From the NCBI GenBank assembly GCA_021325255.1, contig JAJPHP010000082.1:59108-123107 (forward strand): a stretch of DNA of 64,000 bases, given 5' to 3'. This DNA is from Nitrososphaerota archaeon (GTDB lineage Archaea > Thermoproteota > Nitrososphaeria > Nitrososphaerales > CADDZS01). Position numbers and translations under genes: made by a program. Shown here piece by piece: positions 53,052-62,194 of this stretch (position 1 is its first letter; every line of letters begins with the position of its first letter). The notes under the pieces were generated by a model. The model ran no database searches. It was not told the origin of the DNA and worked only from the letters and a program-made list of their open reading frames with translations.

Positions 53052-54293
53052 TCATACTCGCGACGTCCCTGCAAAGTAAACGAAAACTGTGCCGAAGAGC
53101 ACGACTAGTGCTCCAAAGTAAAAACCATAGCTCAGGGATCCCATTGCGTCGGCAAATAGCCCTGTGATCAAGGGAGCGAATATGGAAGAGCTCATGGCTG
53201 CGACGTTGAGCAGGGCGAGCGCAGGGCCGATGATCTCCTTTGGTGTAATGTCCGACACCCATGCGATCGCAATCGGATCAAGCGTGAGCTTTCCGACGAC
53301 CCCATAGGCAGCAATCGCCGCCACGAATCCGAGAAAACTTGAACTGTACCCCATGAAGAAGATCGAGGCAGCTGCCAAGGGGAGTATGATTAGCGAGATC
53401 CTTTTCCTTCCAATCTTATCCGAGTGTCTGCTTATCAGGATCGAGGGGAGGATTGCAACGCATGCGAAAATTGCGGTCGTCGCGCCGCTTGAAAGCACGC
53501 CGAGGCCCTTGGATTCCTGCAGAAACCCCGGTCCCCACGTCAGTATAACCCAGTACCCATACAGAGAGCAGAACATCGCGGCCGCGATTTTGACATAATT
53601 GGAGTTGAAGAGAACCTGTCTGTACTGGCCTAGGATACTTCCATACGAAGCTGTACTTCGGGCCGGCTGGGACTCGGAAGAAGGAATCATCTTAAGGAGT
53701 AGTATTGCAACGACGGCAGTTGGAATGGAGAGGACTATCAAGACGATCTGCCAGCTTGAGATCAAAGGCAGAACAAAGCCAGCGACTATCAATCCGAGTA
53801 TTGATCCTACCCCCATCCCCGAGTTGATCAGAGCGGAGGAAAACCCAATCCTCTCCCTGGGGACAATCTCCGTCGAGATCTTGTAGGCGGTAGGGTAGTA
53901 CGCTCCAGCGCCAACCCCGTGAAGTGCCATGAAAAAGGTCAGAAGGAAATACGAGTAGCCCAAAACGCCAGCAAGACCAAGAGAAGCGGCCGCGAGAAGA
54001 AAGAAAAGAACCATGACTCTCTTGTAGCCGTACTTTGAGGCCGCAATGGTAGCCGGAACAGTGAAGCCGACGTAGGCCAGGAAGTATAATGAAACGACTA
54101 TGGAGACTTCAAAGTTTGAGAGGCCGAACTCGCCCTTGATCAAATTCATCAATGGAGATATGCTCAGGCGGTCCGCATAGACCATCACCCAGCCAGCTGC
54201 AAGGATGCTCACGGCAGCATAGGGCAGCCGAGCAGGAAGGGTAGCAGCGGGTGAATCGCTAGTGCTGTCCGCCCGACTTTCTTTTTGATCCAT
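53052..54293 (-). CDS. MFS transporter, anion:cation symporter-like
   Basis: A 413-residue protein with about 12 transmembrane helices, ATG 54293. It has the helix 2-3 loop AASKYGYKRVMVLF and a later SRHSDKIGRKRISL, and the DRLSISPLMNLIKGEFGLSN pattern common in the sugar-acid, phthalate and aromatic-acid carriers of the ACS/AAHS groups. The first segment AAVSILAAGWVMVYADRLS fits that assignment. It would import an organic anion. A perfect palindrome is next to its start codon. Substrate unknown. Confidence 0.85.
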   Translation of the reverse strand: MDQKESRADSTSDSPAATLPARLPYAAVSILAAGWVMVYADRLSISPLMNLIKGEFGLSNFEVSIVVSLYFLAYVGFTVPATIAASKYGYKRVMVLFFLLAAASLGLAGVLGYSYFLLTFFMALHGVGAGAYYPTAYKISTEIVPRERIGFSSALINSGMGVGSILGLIVAGFVLPLISSWQIVLIVLSIPTAVVAILLLKMIPSSESQPARSTASYGSILGQYRQVLFNSNYVKIAAAMFCSLYGYWVILTWGPGFLQESKGLGVLSSGATTAIFACVAILPSILISRHSDKIGRKRISLIILPLAAASIFFMGYSSSFLGFVAAIAAYGVVGKLTLDPIAIAWVSDITPKEIIGPALALLNVAAMSSSIFAPLITGLFADAMGSLSYGFYFGALVVLFGTVFVYFAGTSRV

Positions 54294-54307
54294 TTTGAAC
54301 GTTCAAA
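54294..54307. promoter_or_regulatory. Perfect 14-bp palindrome next to the MFS start codon
   Basis: TTTGAACGTTCAAA is its own reverse complement and ends one base before the ATG of the MFS gene on the minus strand. It lies where transcription should begin, a good place for a repressor. No clear TATA box was seen further upstream. Confidence 0.5.
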
Positions 54308-55249
54308 CGCTCTCTCTTTTCCTTTCTCTTCTACTCAGGGAAATCTGAATTGATTTGTGAAGGAAGCAAAGTCTAGTCAGATGATAAAATCTTTCCTTCC
54401 CTGCTGTTCGTCATTTCCGGTCTTTGCTTTTCAGATTCAACTTGCAAAATTTCTCCGAGGTTCAGAACTATTCGAGCAAACTTCAAAATCTGGGAAACAA
54501 GTTCAGCTTCGACCAGAAGATCGCAAAATTCGAAATAGTATTAAGGAAGGAGTTTGCAACTACAAATCGCAGAGTAAAATGCCTGCGAAGAAATCAAAGA
54601 AGAAGAAGTAATGACTCTAGCAAGAGGGAGAGGGCTTTGGTTCTGAATTTTTTCCTTTCTTGTTAGAAAGCATGAACCAAATGCCGCAGATTAGAAATCT
54701 GGTGGGGAGAAATTGGCCGTGAATATGTGGTCCCTCAAAATTTTTTGGATTTACATTCACGGCTACATTTTGCTCCTCGGAGAGATCACTTTCTAGAAAC
54801 ACTAGTGAATCATCGGGTTTTTCTTTTCTCTATATTGACTTGGAATCTTCCCGGATGGTCCATAGTATCGGGATCCGCTATGGCATGTTCTCTTTTGTCC
54901 GCGTTATCTGAAAACTTCTGTTGACCACCATCCCTATTCTGTCCCAAACTAGTTTAGACCGTGTTCGTTGCATTTTATCCACAGGCTTCAGAGGCGGGAG
55001 CGCACTTCGTCTTTGAAAGGGAATCTTTTGAGATATTGTGGTGCAGAAAGTCCTACGCCTTGACGCGCAGCTGCACTGGGATAAGAGGCGACTTGGACGG
55101 TGGCTATTGTACCTCTATGACATTCCTCTAGAATGGGCTGCGGAAGGGATACTCTTTTGCAAGGTATGGTTTAGCTGCCCACTTAATGACAAACCTTGCG
55201 AAGATGAGCCCTCGCCAAAAACAAATGGAGGAAGGCGACTTGCACCAGT
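54308..55249. other. Gap of about 940 bp with no gene
   Basis: A few ORFs of 60-85 codons overlap here in different frames and show no family features. The short ORF ending in KKSKKKK near 54581-54611 is too short to support. No RNA gene or repeat was seen. Confidence 0.4.
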
Positions 55250-55784
55250 CTTAACATTTGCAATACGGAAGAGTAAACCTCGGCTGCCCAAGATATTGCT
55301 AGGATTGGCTGTGCACCGACAAGTATTCTGATGATTCAAGAGTAGTAGCTGCGGACGCATATGAGCTTCTGAGGTACGTCTGGCTCGCGGTGAAGTCTCG
55401 GAATTCAAGACTGATAACATGCTCGAGCACTTGGCCGATGTGGGTAGTTTCCTGAAACTCTGTCACAATGCACTTGCGAGGAACGGTACGCTCAAAATAA
55501 GGAAGGATGATGTGATGTTTCTTCCAGTCTACCTACCGTTCAGCTTCTGCGCTGGACTGGGTATCGGCGCCCACTCTAGCAACAAATATGCCCTTCGGAT
55601 GAACCGCTCCGTACACTACTACGTCTTTACGAGGATGCATCTACTAGGACATGCCGGGTTCGACCAAGTTTCAGTACAATACGATGTCAAGACCCTTGGC
55701 GCACGACTGATTGCCAGGGGAGCAAGACGCCGTAGTGGTAATTCGCGCCGAATGGAAGAGATCTTCTTTCACATAGAAAATTAA
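55250..55784 (+). pseudogene. Decayed SAM-dependent methyltransferase
   Basis: The frame from 55419 to 55784 has the middle and end of a class I methyltransferase (NMLEHLADVGSFLKLCHNAL, then RNGTLKI). Just upstream a different frame gives RVVAADAYELL, the usual strand that precedes this block, and before that a broken CTDKYSDDS region in the same frame as RVVAADAYELL. So the gene carries at least one frameshift and an early stop. The N-terminal SAM-binding loop is not intact. It is 58 bp from the thiamine-diphosphate enzyme gene, tail to tail. Confidence 0.5.
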
Positions 55785-55841
55785 AGTCCGTCTTGTCTTC
55801 GATGACTCCTTATGCTTGTCACCTTCAGCAGCTGACGGGCA

Positions 55842-57713
55842 TTACGATACTACGACCTCGATTACTGCGGGACGTCGCTCAGTTCTTGTAACGCGAAGGG
55901 CTTTGGAAAACGCTTCTTCGATCTCTGAAGGGTGTTCGGCCTTCCATCCCGCCGCTCCACAGGCCCTCGCGATGGCGACGTAATCAGGCTGGGGATCCAT
56001 ACTTACACCTGCGTAGTGTTTGCTCTTGTTGGACCATCCGTCGGGGTAGAATTTGCCAATCGACCTTTTCATTGCCAGGTACCCTCCGTTGTTGATGACG
56101 ATGGTGAGAGTTGGAAGGACGTATCTCTTTGCGCTCCAGAAGACCGCTGTTGGATTGGAGTAGACGAAGCCACCGTCACCAATCAGGCTGATTACGTCGC
56201 GGCTTTGCTGGGAAAGCTTGAGACCAAGCGCGTTCCCCATCGCTTCCCCGAGACTACTTCCACCAACGCCAAAGAAGGTCGCGGGCAGAGTCGAGTCGAT
56301 GTAGTTCTCAATCATCTTTGTGTAGCTCACTCCCTCATTCACCACTATCGAATCCGAGGACTTTACCTTGTTCAGGAGATAAAGTACCGCTTCCATGCCC
56401 AAACTATTAGAGCGCAAGGACTTTTCCGCCGCTGCAGTAAGCTCGGCTCTGATGCTGTCGTGTTTTGACCTGAGTCTTGCAGACCTCTCGTCGATTCTCC
56501 CGGACAAAGACATCTTTGATTCACCTGTTGCCGTGCGAACCTTCTCTCGTACCAAAGCTACAAGTCTTGGCAGCGCGAGCGCAGATGAGCCAGTCGCAGA
56601 AAGATCCACAGGGAATCCCCAGAGTGGGTAGTCGGATTTCGATGGATCGATATCCAACTGAATAATCTTCGCGTCCCTCCTGATATTGTGGATTGAAGGA
56701 ATCCAGGGCACATCAACGTCGAGGAGGAATATCAAATCGGCTGACTCCAGCGCTTCCTTTGGAAAGGCAGGCAGATAGTTCGGATGATCTGTGGGGAAAT
56801 TCATCCTCTTCCTTGAGGGTTCAACGACGCCGATCGCGATCGACTCGGAGAGGTTGACGAGACTTTGGACGGCACTCATGTTGCGCCCAAGCTGCCCGGT
56901 CAGGATCAGCGGGTTCTCCGACTCGAGAAGAAGGTCCGCCATCCTTTGAAGCGTACTCAAATCCGCCTCGGGTGGGGATGGCGCATGAAAACGGGATGAA
57001 GTAGAAGACGGGCCCTTTTTCAATGGCAGTGTCAATTTTTCGGCAAGCAACTCCCGGGGGAGCACGAGGTAAACAGGCCCCTGCGGCTCCGCATTTGCAA
57101 CCTGGAGGGCGCGATTCACCACACTTTGGAGATTTGCATTAGACTTCAACTCGTACTGCCACTTTGTGTACTCCCTCACCGAGCCGGCCTGGTCGAAGAG
57201 CTCTTGGTCCCAGTGGTATGCACTTTCCCTGCCACCCTCGATTTCATTTTCGAGTGTAAATGGTGCCCTTCCCGCACAAATCAAGACAGGGGCGTTCCCT
57301 CTATGGGCGTTATGCAGTGCGCCGCCTAACTGCAGAGTGCCGATTCCGACGTGTACGAAAACCACCTGTGCCCTGTTTGTGGACATGGAGTAACCATGCG
57401 CCATGCAGAGCGCAAGGTGCTCGGAGAGGCACATCAGTGGTGCCGGTTTTTGCCGATTAGGCGCGTGAGACGATTCGGCGCTCTCAAGAGGGGCCAGGTG
57501 CTCAAGTATTGGATAATAGTCAGAGCCTGGATTGTAGAAGAAGTAGTCGACGGCAGCTGCAGAGAGTGATTCGAGGAATAGCTGTCCACCATCAATGACT
57601 GCATCTTGCTGGTGAATGATTGGTTCGCCAGAGCCACCTTCTTCACTCTTCGAGTTACCTTGCTGATCTTCTTCTTTCACTTTCCTGGTTGTATCAGTAC
57701 GCCGGCCGGTCAC
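55842..57713 (-). CDS. Second thiamine-diphosphate enzyme (acetolactate synthase-like family)
   Basis: A 623-residue protein opening at GTG 57713. The first 35 residues are charged and may not be translated; a later start is possible. The PYR domain has the activating Glu in LSEHLALCMAHGYS (near 98), and the PP domain the motif SLIGDGGFVYSNPTAVFW, with Asn-Asn in VINNGGYLA about 25 residues later. It acts on 2-keto acids or acyl donors. It differs from the one at 19683-21470 (GDGG, not DGDL). It follows an SsuABC-like importer on the same strand, 264 bp downstream, which suggests it works on the imported compound. Sulfonate-related enzymes such as sulfoacetaldehyde acetyltransferase share the fold, but nothing specific supports that. 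Confidence 0.85.
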   Translation of the reverse strand: MTGRRTDTTRKVKEEDQQGNSKSEEGGSGEPIIHQQDAVIDGGQLFLESLSAAAVDYFFYNPGSDYYPILEHLAPLESAESSHAPNRQKPAPLMCLSEHLALCMAHGYSMSTNRAQVVFVHVGIGTLQLGGALHNAHRGNAPVLICAGRAPFTLENEIEGGRESAYHWDQELFDQAGSVREYTKWQYELKSNANLQSVVNRALQVANAEPQGPVYLVLPRELLAEKLTLPLKKGPSSTSSRFHAPSPPEADLSTLQRMADLLLESENPLILTGQLGRNMSAVQSLVNLSESIAIGVVEPSRKRMNFPTDHPNYLPAFPKEALESADLIFLLDVDVPWIPSIHNIRRDAKIIQLDIDPSKSDYPLWGFPVDLSATGSSALALPRLVALVREKVRTATGESKMSLSGRIDERSARLRSKHDSIRAELTAAAEKSLRSNSLGMEAVLYLLNKVKSSDSIVVNEGVSYTKMIENYIDSTLPATFFGVGGSSLGEAMGNALGLKLSQQSRDVISLIGDGGFVYSNPTAVFWSAKRYVLPTLTIVINNGGYLAMKRSIGKFYPDGWSNKSKHYAGVSMDPQPDYVAIARACGAAGWKAEHPSEIEEAFSKALRVTRTERRPAVIEVVVS

Positions 57714-57977
57714 GATCTTTTTACCTGTTCTAATTTTGTATCCAAAAGTAGAAGATGGGACCCAGTTCCTTCTGCCCTGTTCCTTATTTTTCTGCTCCTA
57801 CCGCCGCTCGTGCGCCATGATAGGAACTACTGTCGATGAAATGAAACAGAGCAAGATAAGACTACGCTAGAGAAAAAGCACCATAACACCGTGTATGAGG
57901 ATAGGAAAAATAATGCCGGAGGAGGGTGCAGTGAAATCTGTACTGCAATCCTCACCCTCTGTGTTTCAGAGAATCTC

Positions 57978-59222
57978 CTACAGCACGTTCCTGCTCGCCG
58001 TACTGACCTCGAGCCCCTCGTTACCAATGATGCCAGCTACGTTGGCAGGTATTGATGCAAAAATTGCTAGAGGAGTGTTATTTTGGAACGGACCAGCGGG
58101 CTCCTTCACAGTCCCAATTTCCTTGAGCGCCTGCTGCAGTACCGAGAAGTTGTAAATCTGGTTGACGTCTCCCGAAGCGTTGATCAGCCCCCCGTAAAAT
58201 AGGAAGTAGTCTGATGCGTTCATCAGTGATGGCGTGTATGTGATCATGTTCGGGCTAAAGTAGTCCGACTGCGCAAGGATGTATTCGGTTGAGTTGTAGA
58301 CATCAAAGGAGTTTGAGCCAGAGAAGTTCTTCTGATATGTGCTCTGTATCCACGCGGGAAGGTTGGCAGTCATGTTCCTCACGCTCTCCAAATACGCTAT
58401 TGTGAAATCAACTGCAACCTGGAAATGGGTCTTGAGCCAATCCTTGTTTGCGAAGAATACTCCGCCGCCTATTCCGGGGAATGCCTGAGCGGTAGTGCCA
58501 AGGATGTGGAATTTGCCAGGGGCAGCCTTGAATACCGTTGCGGCGTCCTCCGGGTCAAGGAAAGCTCCAACGTACCTTCCCGCAATCAGGGCCTGCGCCT
58601 TGACCGAAGAGTCTCCAATCACCACGAGGTTGATGTTGTAGTTCGAATAGTTCTGACCGTAGGACTGGAAGACCAGAGGAAAGAGCACCGGCCCGTCAAG
58701 ACTGAATGCTGCCATCGTAGTTCCGTTGAGCTGCTGGAACGTCTGAATCGAATCCGATACGACGAGATCTTGCAGAAATGACGTGGATTCTTCGCCAATT
58801 GCAACGAGATTCGCTCCTTTTTCAATCGCGTTCAGTGTAGTTGTGGGAAACTGGAACCCAAAGATATCTACCGCACCGCTCGAACCAGCGGAGGTTAGGG
58901 CGGTTGGATCAGTGATAGTTTGGTAACTGAGTTTTATGTTGTAACTTGAGAGATGATTCAGAGCGTCAATCGTTGCCGCGTGAGTTGCGTCCCCTCCTTC
59001 AAGAGCAAAGGAAAGTGGCGTCTGGATTGTATTTGGTTTCGAGAGGTAAAAGTAGTAGTAAAAGCCGCCTATGAGGCCTACAATGAGGATCACTATTATT
59101 GCGATCGCGAGCAACTTGGAGCGATTGCCCTTCCTTGGCGGTTGGGTGATGGCTCCGGCTGTCGGAGGAGGTGGTGGCGGAGTCGAAGACGATGATAGTT
59201 GTCCGAGCAAAAATGACTTCAT
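57978..59222 (-). CDS. ABC substrate-binding protein, SsuA/TauA/NMT1-like
   Basis: I choose ATG 59222 (TTG 59231 is a near alternative). The protein is about 414 residues: a short N-terminus with a Pro-rich stretch, a transmembrane anchor (LLAIAIIVILIVGLIGGFYY), then a binding domain with ATHAATIDALNHLSSYNIKL, GAVDIFGFQF and KANLVAIGEE-type blocks (here KGANLVAIGEES). The family binds sulfonates, nitrate, bicarbonate or thiamine precursors. It is the third gene of the importer operon. The Pro-rich cytoplasmic tip is unusual. Ligand unknown. Confidence 0.86.
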   Translation of the reverse strand: MKSFLLGQLSSSSTPPPPPPTAGAITQPPRKGNRSKLLAIAIIVILIVGLIGGFYYYFYLSKPNTIQTPLSFALEGGDATHAATIDALNHLSSYNIKLSYQTITDPTALTSAGSSGAVDIFGFQFPTTTLNAIEKGANLVAIGEESTSFLQDLVVSDSIQTFQQLNGTTMAAFSLDGPVLFPLVFQSYGQNYSNYNINLVVIGDSSVKAQALIAGRYVGAFLDPEDAATVFKAAPGKFHILGTTAQAFPGIGGGVFFANKDWLKTHFQVAVDFTIAYLESVRNMTANLPAWIQSTYQKNFSGSNSFDVYNSTEYILAQSDYFSPNMITYTPSLMNASDYFLFYGGLINASGDVNQIYNFSVLQQALKEIGTVKEPAGPFQNNTPLAIFASIPANVAGIIGNEGLEVSTASRNVL

Positions 59223-59303
59223 ACTTTTCAATTCTTCAGTTTGGCGGCAACTTTCCTATCAATATAAGTCTTAACTGGAAGTTGACGCCTGTCCAAATCC
59301 ACC

Positions 59304-60248
59304 CTAATACATCCCCTGCAGCGTGCTGTACCTCATGCCGTGAGTGAACCTCCTCTCCAAGAATTTCAGGAACTCTGACAGTAGGTACCCAATTATGGCA
59401 AGCACAACGAGGATTGCTAGAATCTGATCTGTCTGGTAGAACTCCTGTCCGTGAAGCAGTAAGGTCCCCACGCCTGTGACAATGAGGTCAAGCTGCGCAA
59501 GAACCACGCCAATATATGCTACGGCAAGGCCGACCCTGAGCCCTGCGAATATGTAGGGCAGACTGGATGGTATTATCACTTTAGTAAAGATCTGCCGCTC
59601 GCTTGCAACCCCGATCTTTGCGACTTCGATGAAGAGCTTGTCTGTGCTCTTGACCCCCTGGGCGACTGTCAGGATTATCGGAAAGAAGGAGAATGTGTAG
59701 ACGAAGAGTACGCTCGTAGTAAGCGCAAACCCAAACCAGATGATGAAAAGCGGAATCATTGCGACGCGCGGAAGTACGTAAAAGGCTGTCATGTATGGGT
59801 CGAGCACCTCGTCGACAATCTTGACCCTGCCCATAATGAGACCAATCGGAATACCTGTGACCACGCTCAAGCCAAAGCCAAGGAGCAATAGCCAGAGGAC
59901 GCTCACTATGGCGCCGGCGAGATTTGCCTTTGTGAAGAGAAAGTAAGTAGCTGAGACAACGCTCTGAGGCGTCGCAAATATTATCGGATTTGTGTTTATG
60001 GCGTAAATGTACCACGCAATCAGGATCACTGCCAGGCTGACGACGAAAATTACAGCCCTCCGAGCGAGCTGTAACCTCCTCGAGGCAGGCCCCCGCGCTT
60101 CGTCTGAGTCAAGTTGGGTTTCGTCTTCTGCAGTTGACTGTCCAACTTGCGCGATGGTTTCTTCTTGGTGCTGCTGTTTGTTCGTACTTCCTTTTTCATT
60201 CTCTTCTTGATACGACAAAGCGTGTCCACTTCTTTCTTCTTTCTTCAC
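59304..60248 (-). CDS. ABC permease, SsuC-like
   Basis: The 314-residue protein starts at GTG 60248, overlapping the stop of the ATPase gene (GTGA). The first 70 residues are charged and Glu/Gln-rich, unusually long for the family. Six transmembrane helices follow, with the EAA loop in VAKIGVASERQIFTKVIIPSS near 221-241. It forms the channel for the binding protein at 57978-59222. Confidence 0.88.
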   Translation of the reverse strand: MKKEERSGHALSYQEENEKGSTNKQQHQEETIAQVGQSTAEDETQLDSDEARGPASRRLQLARRAVIFVVSLAVILIAWYIYAINTNPIIFATPQSVVSATYFLFTKANLAGAIVSVLWLLLLGFGLSVVTGIPIGLIMGRVKIVDEVLDPYMTAFYVLPRVAMIPLFIIWFGFALTTSVLFVYTFSFFPIILTVAQGVKSTDKLFIEVAKIGVASERQIFTKVIIPSSLPYIFAGLRVGLAVAYIGVVLAQLDLIVTGVGTLLLHGQEFYQTDQILAILVVLAIIGYLLSEFLKFLERRFTHGMRYSTLQGMY

Positions 60249-61105
60249 TCTGCGCTGATTAGATGACGCCTGACCTCCGAGCAGTAGGCGCTGAACTTTT
60301 GCTCGCTCCGGATGTCCCTCTCGAAGCGATTAGTCCCTAGATCTACCTGGATGAGTTCCCTTATCTTTCCGGGTCGGGGGGAGAACACTATGATTTTGTC
60401 GCTGAGGTAGACCGCCTCGTCTATGCTGTGGGTCACGAACAGGATGGATCTCTCCATGTCCTTGCTCAAGATCTGAAGGAGGTCGGATTGTGCCTTCTCC
60501 CTGCTCAATGCATCCAGCGCTCCGAAAGGCTCGTCCATGAGAAGGAGGCTCGGCTCGGTCGAGAGCGCTCTAGCAATCGCCACCTTCTGCTGCATGCCGC
60601 CCGAGAGCTGAACCGGTGGGTAGCTTGCGAAATCTGCCAGACCAACAAGTTGCAGTTTCTCCAATGCAATCCTCCTGCGCTCTTCTCTAGGCACTCCTTT
60701 GAGTTCGAGGAAGAACTCTACGTTCTCGATAGTGTTCCTCCACGGATACAACCCGACGGCTTGGAAGATGAAGCCTCTGTCTTGTGCCGTTCCAGACACT
60801 GGCCTGCCGTCGATCAGGACGGATCCGGTGGACGGTCTCTCGAGACCCGAAATTATACGGAGCAGCGTGCTCTTCCCGCATCCAGAGGGCCCAACTATGC
60901 TGACGAACTCTCCCTTCTGGATGTTGAAATTGACGTGGTCAAGGACATCGAGCATTTGGCCATCGGAAGTCGCAGTGGAAGGAGAAGGCGGAATAGGCGC
61001 GCCTCGAGAGAATAGACTCGTCGGTCCCCACTTCTTTTTGATGGCGGGGAGAGGTTGCCTTCGGAATCGCTTGGAGATGTTTTTAATCTCACATTTTATT
61101 GTCAG
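60245..61105 (-). CDS. ABC ATP-binding protein, SsuB-like, with probable CTG start
   Basis: From ATG 60955 the frame lacks the first strands of an ABC domain. Upstream in the same frame I read EIKNISKRFRRQ, the normal ABC start, then a linker (KKKWGPTSLFSRGAPIPPS) before DVLDHVNF. The only nearby candidate start is CTG 61105, giving 286 residues; no ATG, GTG or TTG occurs between it and the upstream in-frame stop. Walker A GPSGCGKST lies near 71-79, signature LSGGMQQK, Walker B LLLMDEPFGALD and switch VTHSIDEA. The last 4 bases overlap the permease gene. The use of CTG, or another weak start, is inferred from this lack. Confidence 0.8.
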   Translation of the reverse strand: MTIKCEIKNISKRFRRQPLPAIKKKWGPTSLFSRGAPIPPSPSTATSDGQMLDVLDHVNFNIQKGEFVSIVGPSGCGKSTLLRIISGLERPSTGSVLIDGRPVSGTAQDRGFIFQAVGLYPWRNTIENVEFFLELKGVPREERRRIALEKLQLVGLADFASYPPVQLSGGMQQKVAIARALSTEPSLLLMDEPFGALDALSREKAQSDLLQILSKDMERSILFVTHSIDEAVYLSDKIIVFSPRPGKIRELIQVDLGTNRFERDIRSEQKFSAYCSEVRRHLISAE

Positions 61106-61486
61106 TTGATTTTCAGCGCCTCTCGTTTGACTTTCGGCTTGAGAAAATATCCTTTCTTTCTTTCATCTTCTACTGGTAAGGGTGCGATATGGCCTGTCTC
61201 CGCTCAAATACAAGTACAATTAAACTCTATTCCTAAAATGCGCCATCACACGGATTGAATTGAGGCGTCAGCCGGAAATTGTGTGCTGGCTTGCGTTGAG
61301 GAGGTAAACAGGAATGGCACTAATCTGCCGGCGCAGGTAGAAGAGGAATGATGAAACAGTATGGCAAGTGCAATGTCCTTTAGTCGATATCTACTCGAAG
61401 GCTCGCTCATTTTTCTCGCTTGACAGTGCGGAGGCGATGCAAAGGCATTTAGGATTCTCGATGGACAAATACGCACTGTAGCCGGG
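61106..61486. other. Gap between divergent importer and 235-residue gene
   Basis: Nothing coding is supported apart from weak antisense ORFs. It should hold the promoters of both flanking genes; no strong TATA box or repeat stood out. Confidence 0.3.
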
Positions 61487-62194
61487 TTGGACGCATACAA
61501 GTTTGAAAGAGATCTTGCCCTTCTCGCACAGCGCGCCTGCGAGCAGCAACAGTCGCCTCGGCTGAGCCTTGATACAAGGAGCCTTTCTCTTCGCCTTGAA
61601 GACGTCAAGCAAGCGCTGCTTGAACTGTACAAGCGTAACCTCGTGAAGATAAACCACTCCGCGATGGAGCTGCTCTGTGCCAAGAAGCTCATGGACGTCG
61701 GATGTTCGCACGTGCTTGTTGAGCACACATTGAAGGAGAACCTCATCTGCGATTCTTATGGGGAGAGGGACCAAGAGAGGTTGATTGTTGAAATCGAAAC
61801 GGGATTCGTTCCCCCTGAGTACGCTCTGGAGCCCGTTACCTACAACGAAGCAAGGATCGCAAGCAAGATTGCCAGGTACAGTACATTTGCGACTATTTTC
61901 ATCGTCGGTGCCCCGCCCACATATGTGCTGAACCTGCCGAAGGTCTTTCTGGCCGATCGCGCAACGAGAAGTCGGGAAGATGCCAAACAGGTAAAGGAAC
62001 TCTGCGACAGATACTACAGAAACCCACCCGTTTCCATGGAGGAAATAATGAATGCTAGGCTCGATTGGATTTTCATAATCGATGTTGATCGTGCCACGGT
62101 CACCGAAGTGCCAGCAAGAAAGTATGCAGAGGAGACGGGGAGGCTATCTGACACGCTTTTCACAGCGCGCGAAGAGAGAACAGCAGATGTTTAG
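61487..62194 (+). CDS. Unrecognised 235-residue protein with a nuclease-like block
   Basis: The frame starts at TTG 61487. Residues about 1-60 are helical; LICDSYGERDQERLIVEIETGFVPPEY spans about 86-112. The pattern Asp, then E-x-E after about 10 residues, followed by ARIASKIARYSTF, recalls the core of PD-(D/E)xK nucleases, with the Lys/Arg helix after the acidic strand. The C-terminal half has IFIVGAPPTYVLNLP and DWIFIIDVDRATVTEV. No named family is recognised, and there is no membrane segment. It stands alone, divergent from the SsuABC-like operon. A nuclease or DNA-processing role is a hypothesis. Confidence 0.7.
   Translation: MDAYKFERDLALLAQRACEQQQSPRLSLDTRSLSLRLEDVKQALLELYKRNLVKINHSAMELLCAKKLMDVGCSHVLVEHTLKENLICDSYGERDQERLIVEIETGFVPPEYALEPVTYNEARIASKIARYSTFATIFIVGAPPTYVLNLPKVFLADRATRSREDAKQVKELCDRYYRNPPVSMEEIMNARLDWIFIIDVDRATVTEVPARKYAEETGRLSDTLFTAREERTADV

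Noticed and set aside
54357..54666. Two overlapping ORFs of 80-84 codons, one ending in KKSKKKK
   Set aside because: They overlap in different frames, have no motif, and the basic tail is only an A/G-rich run.
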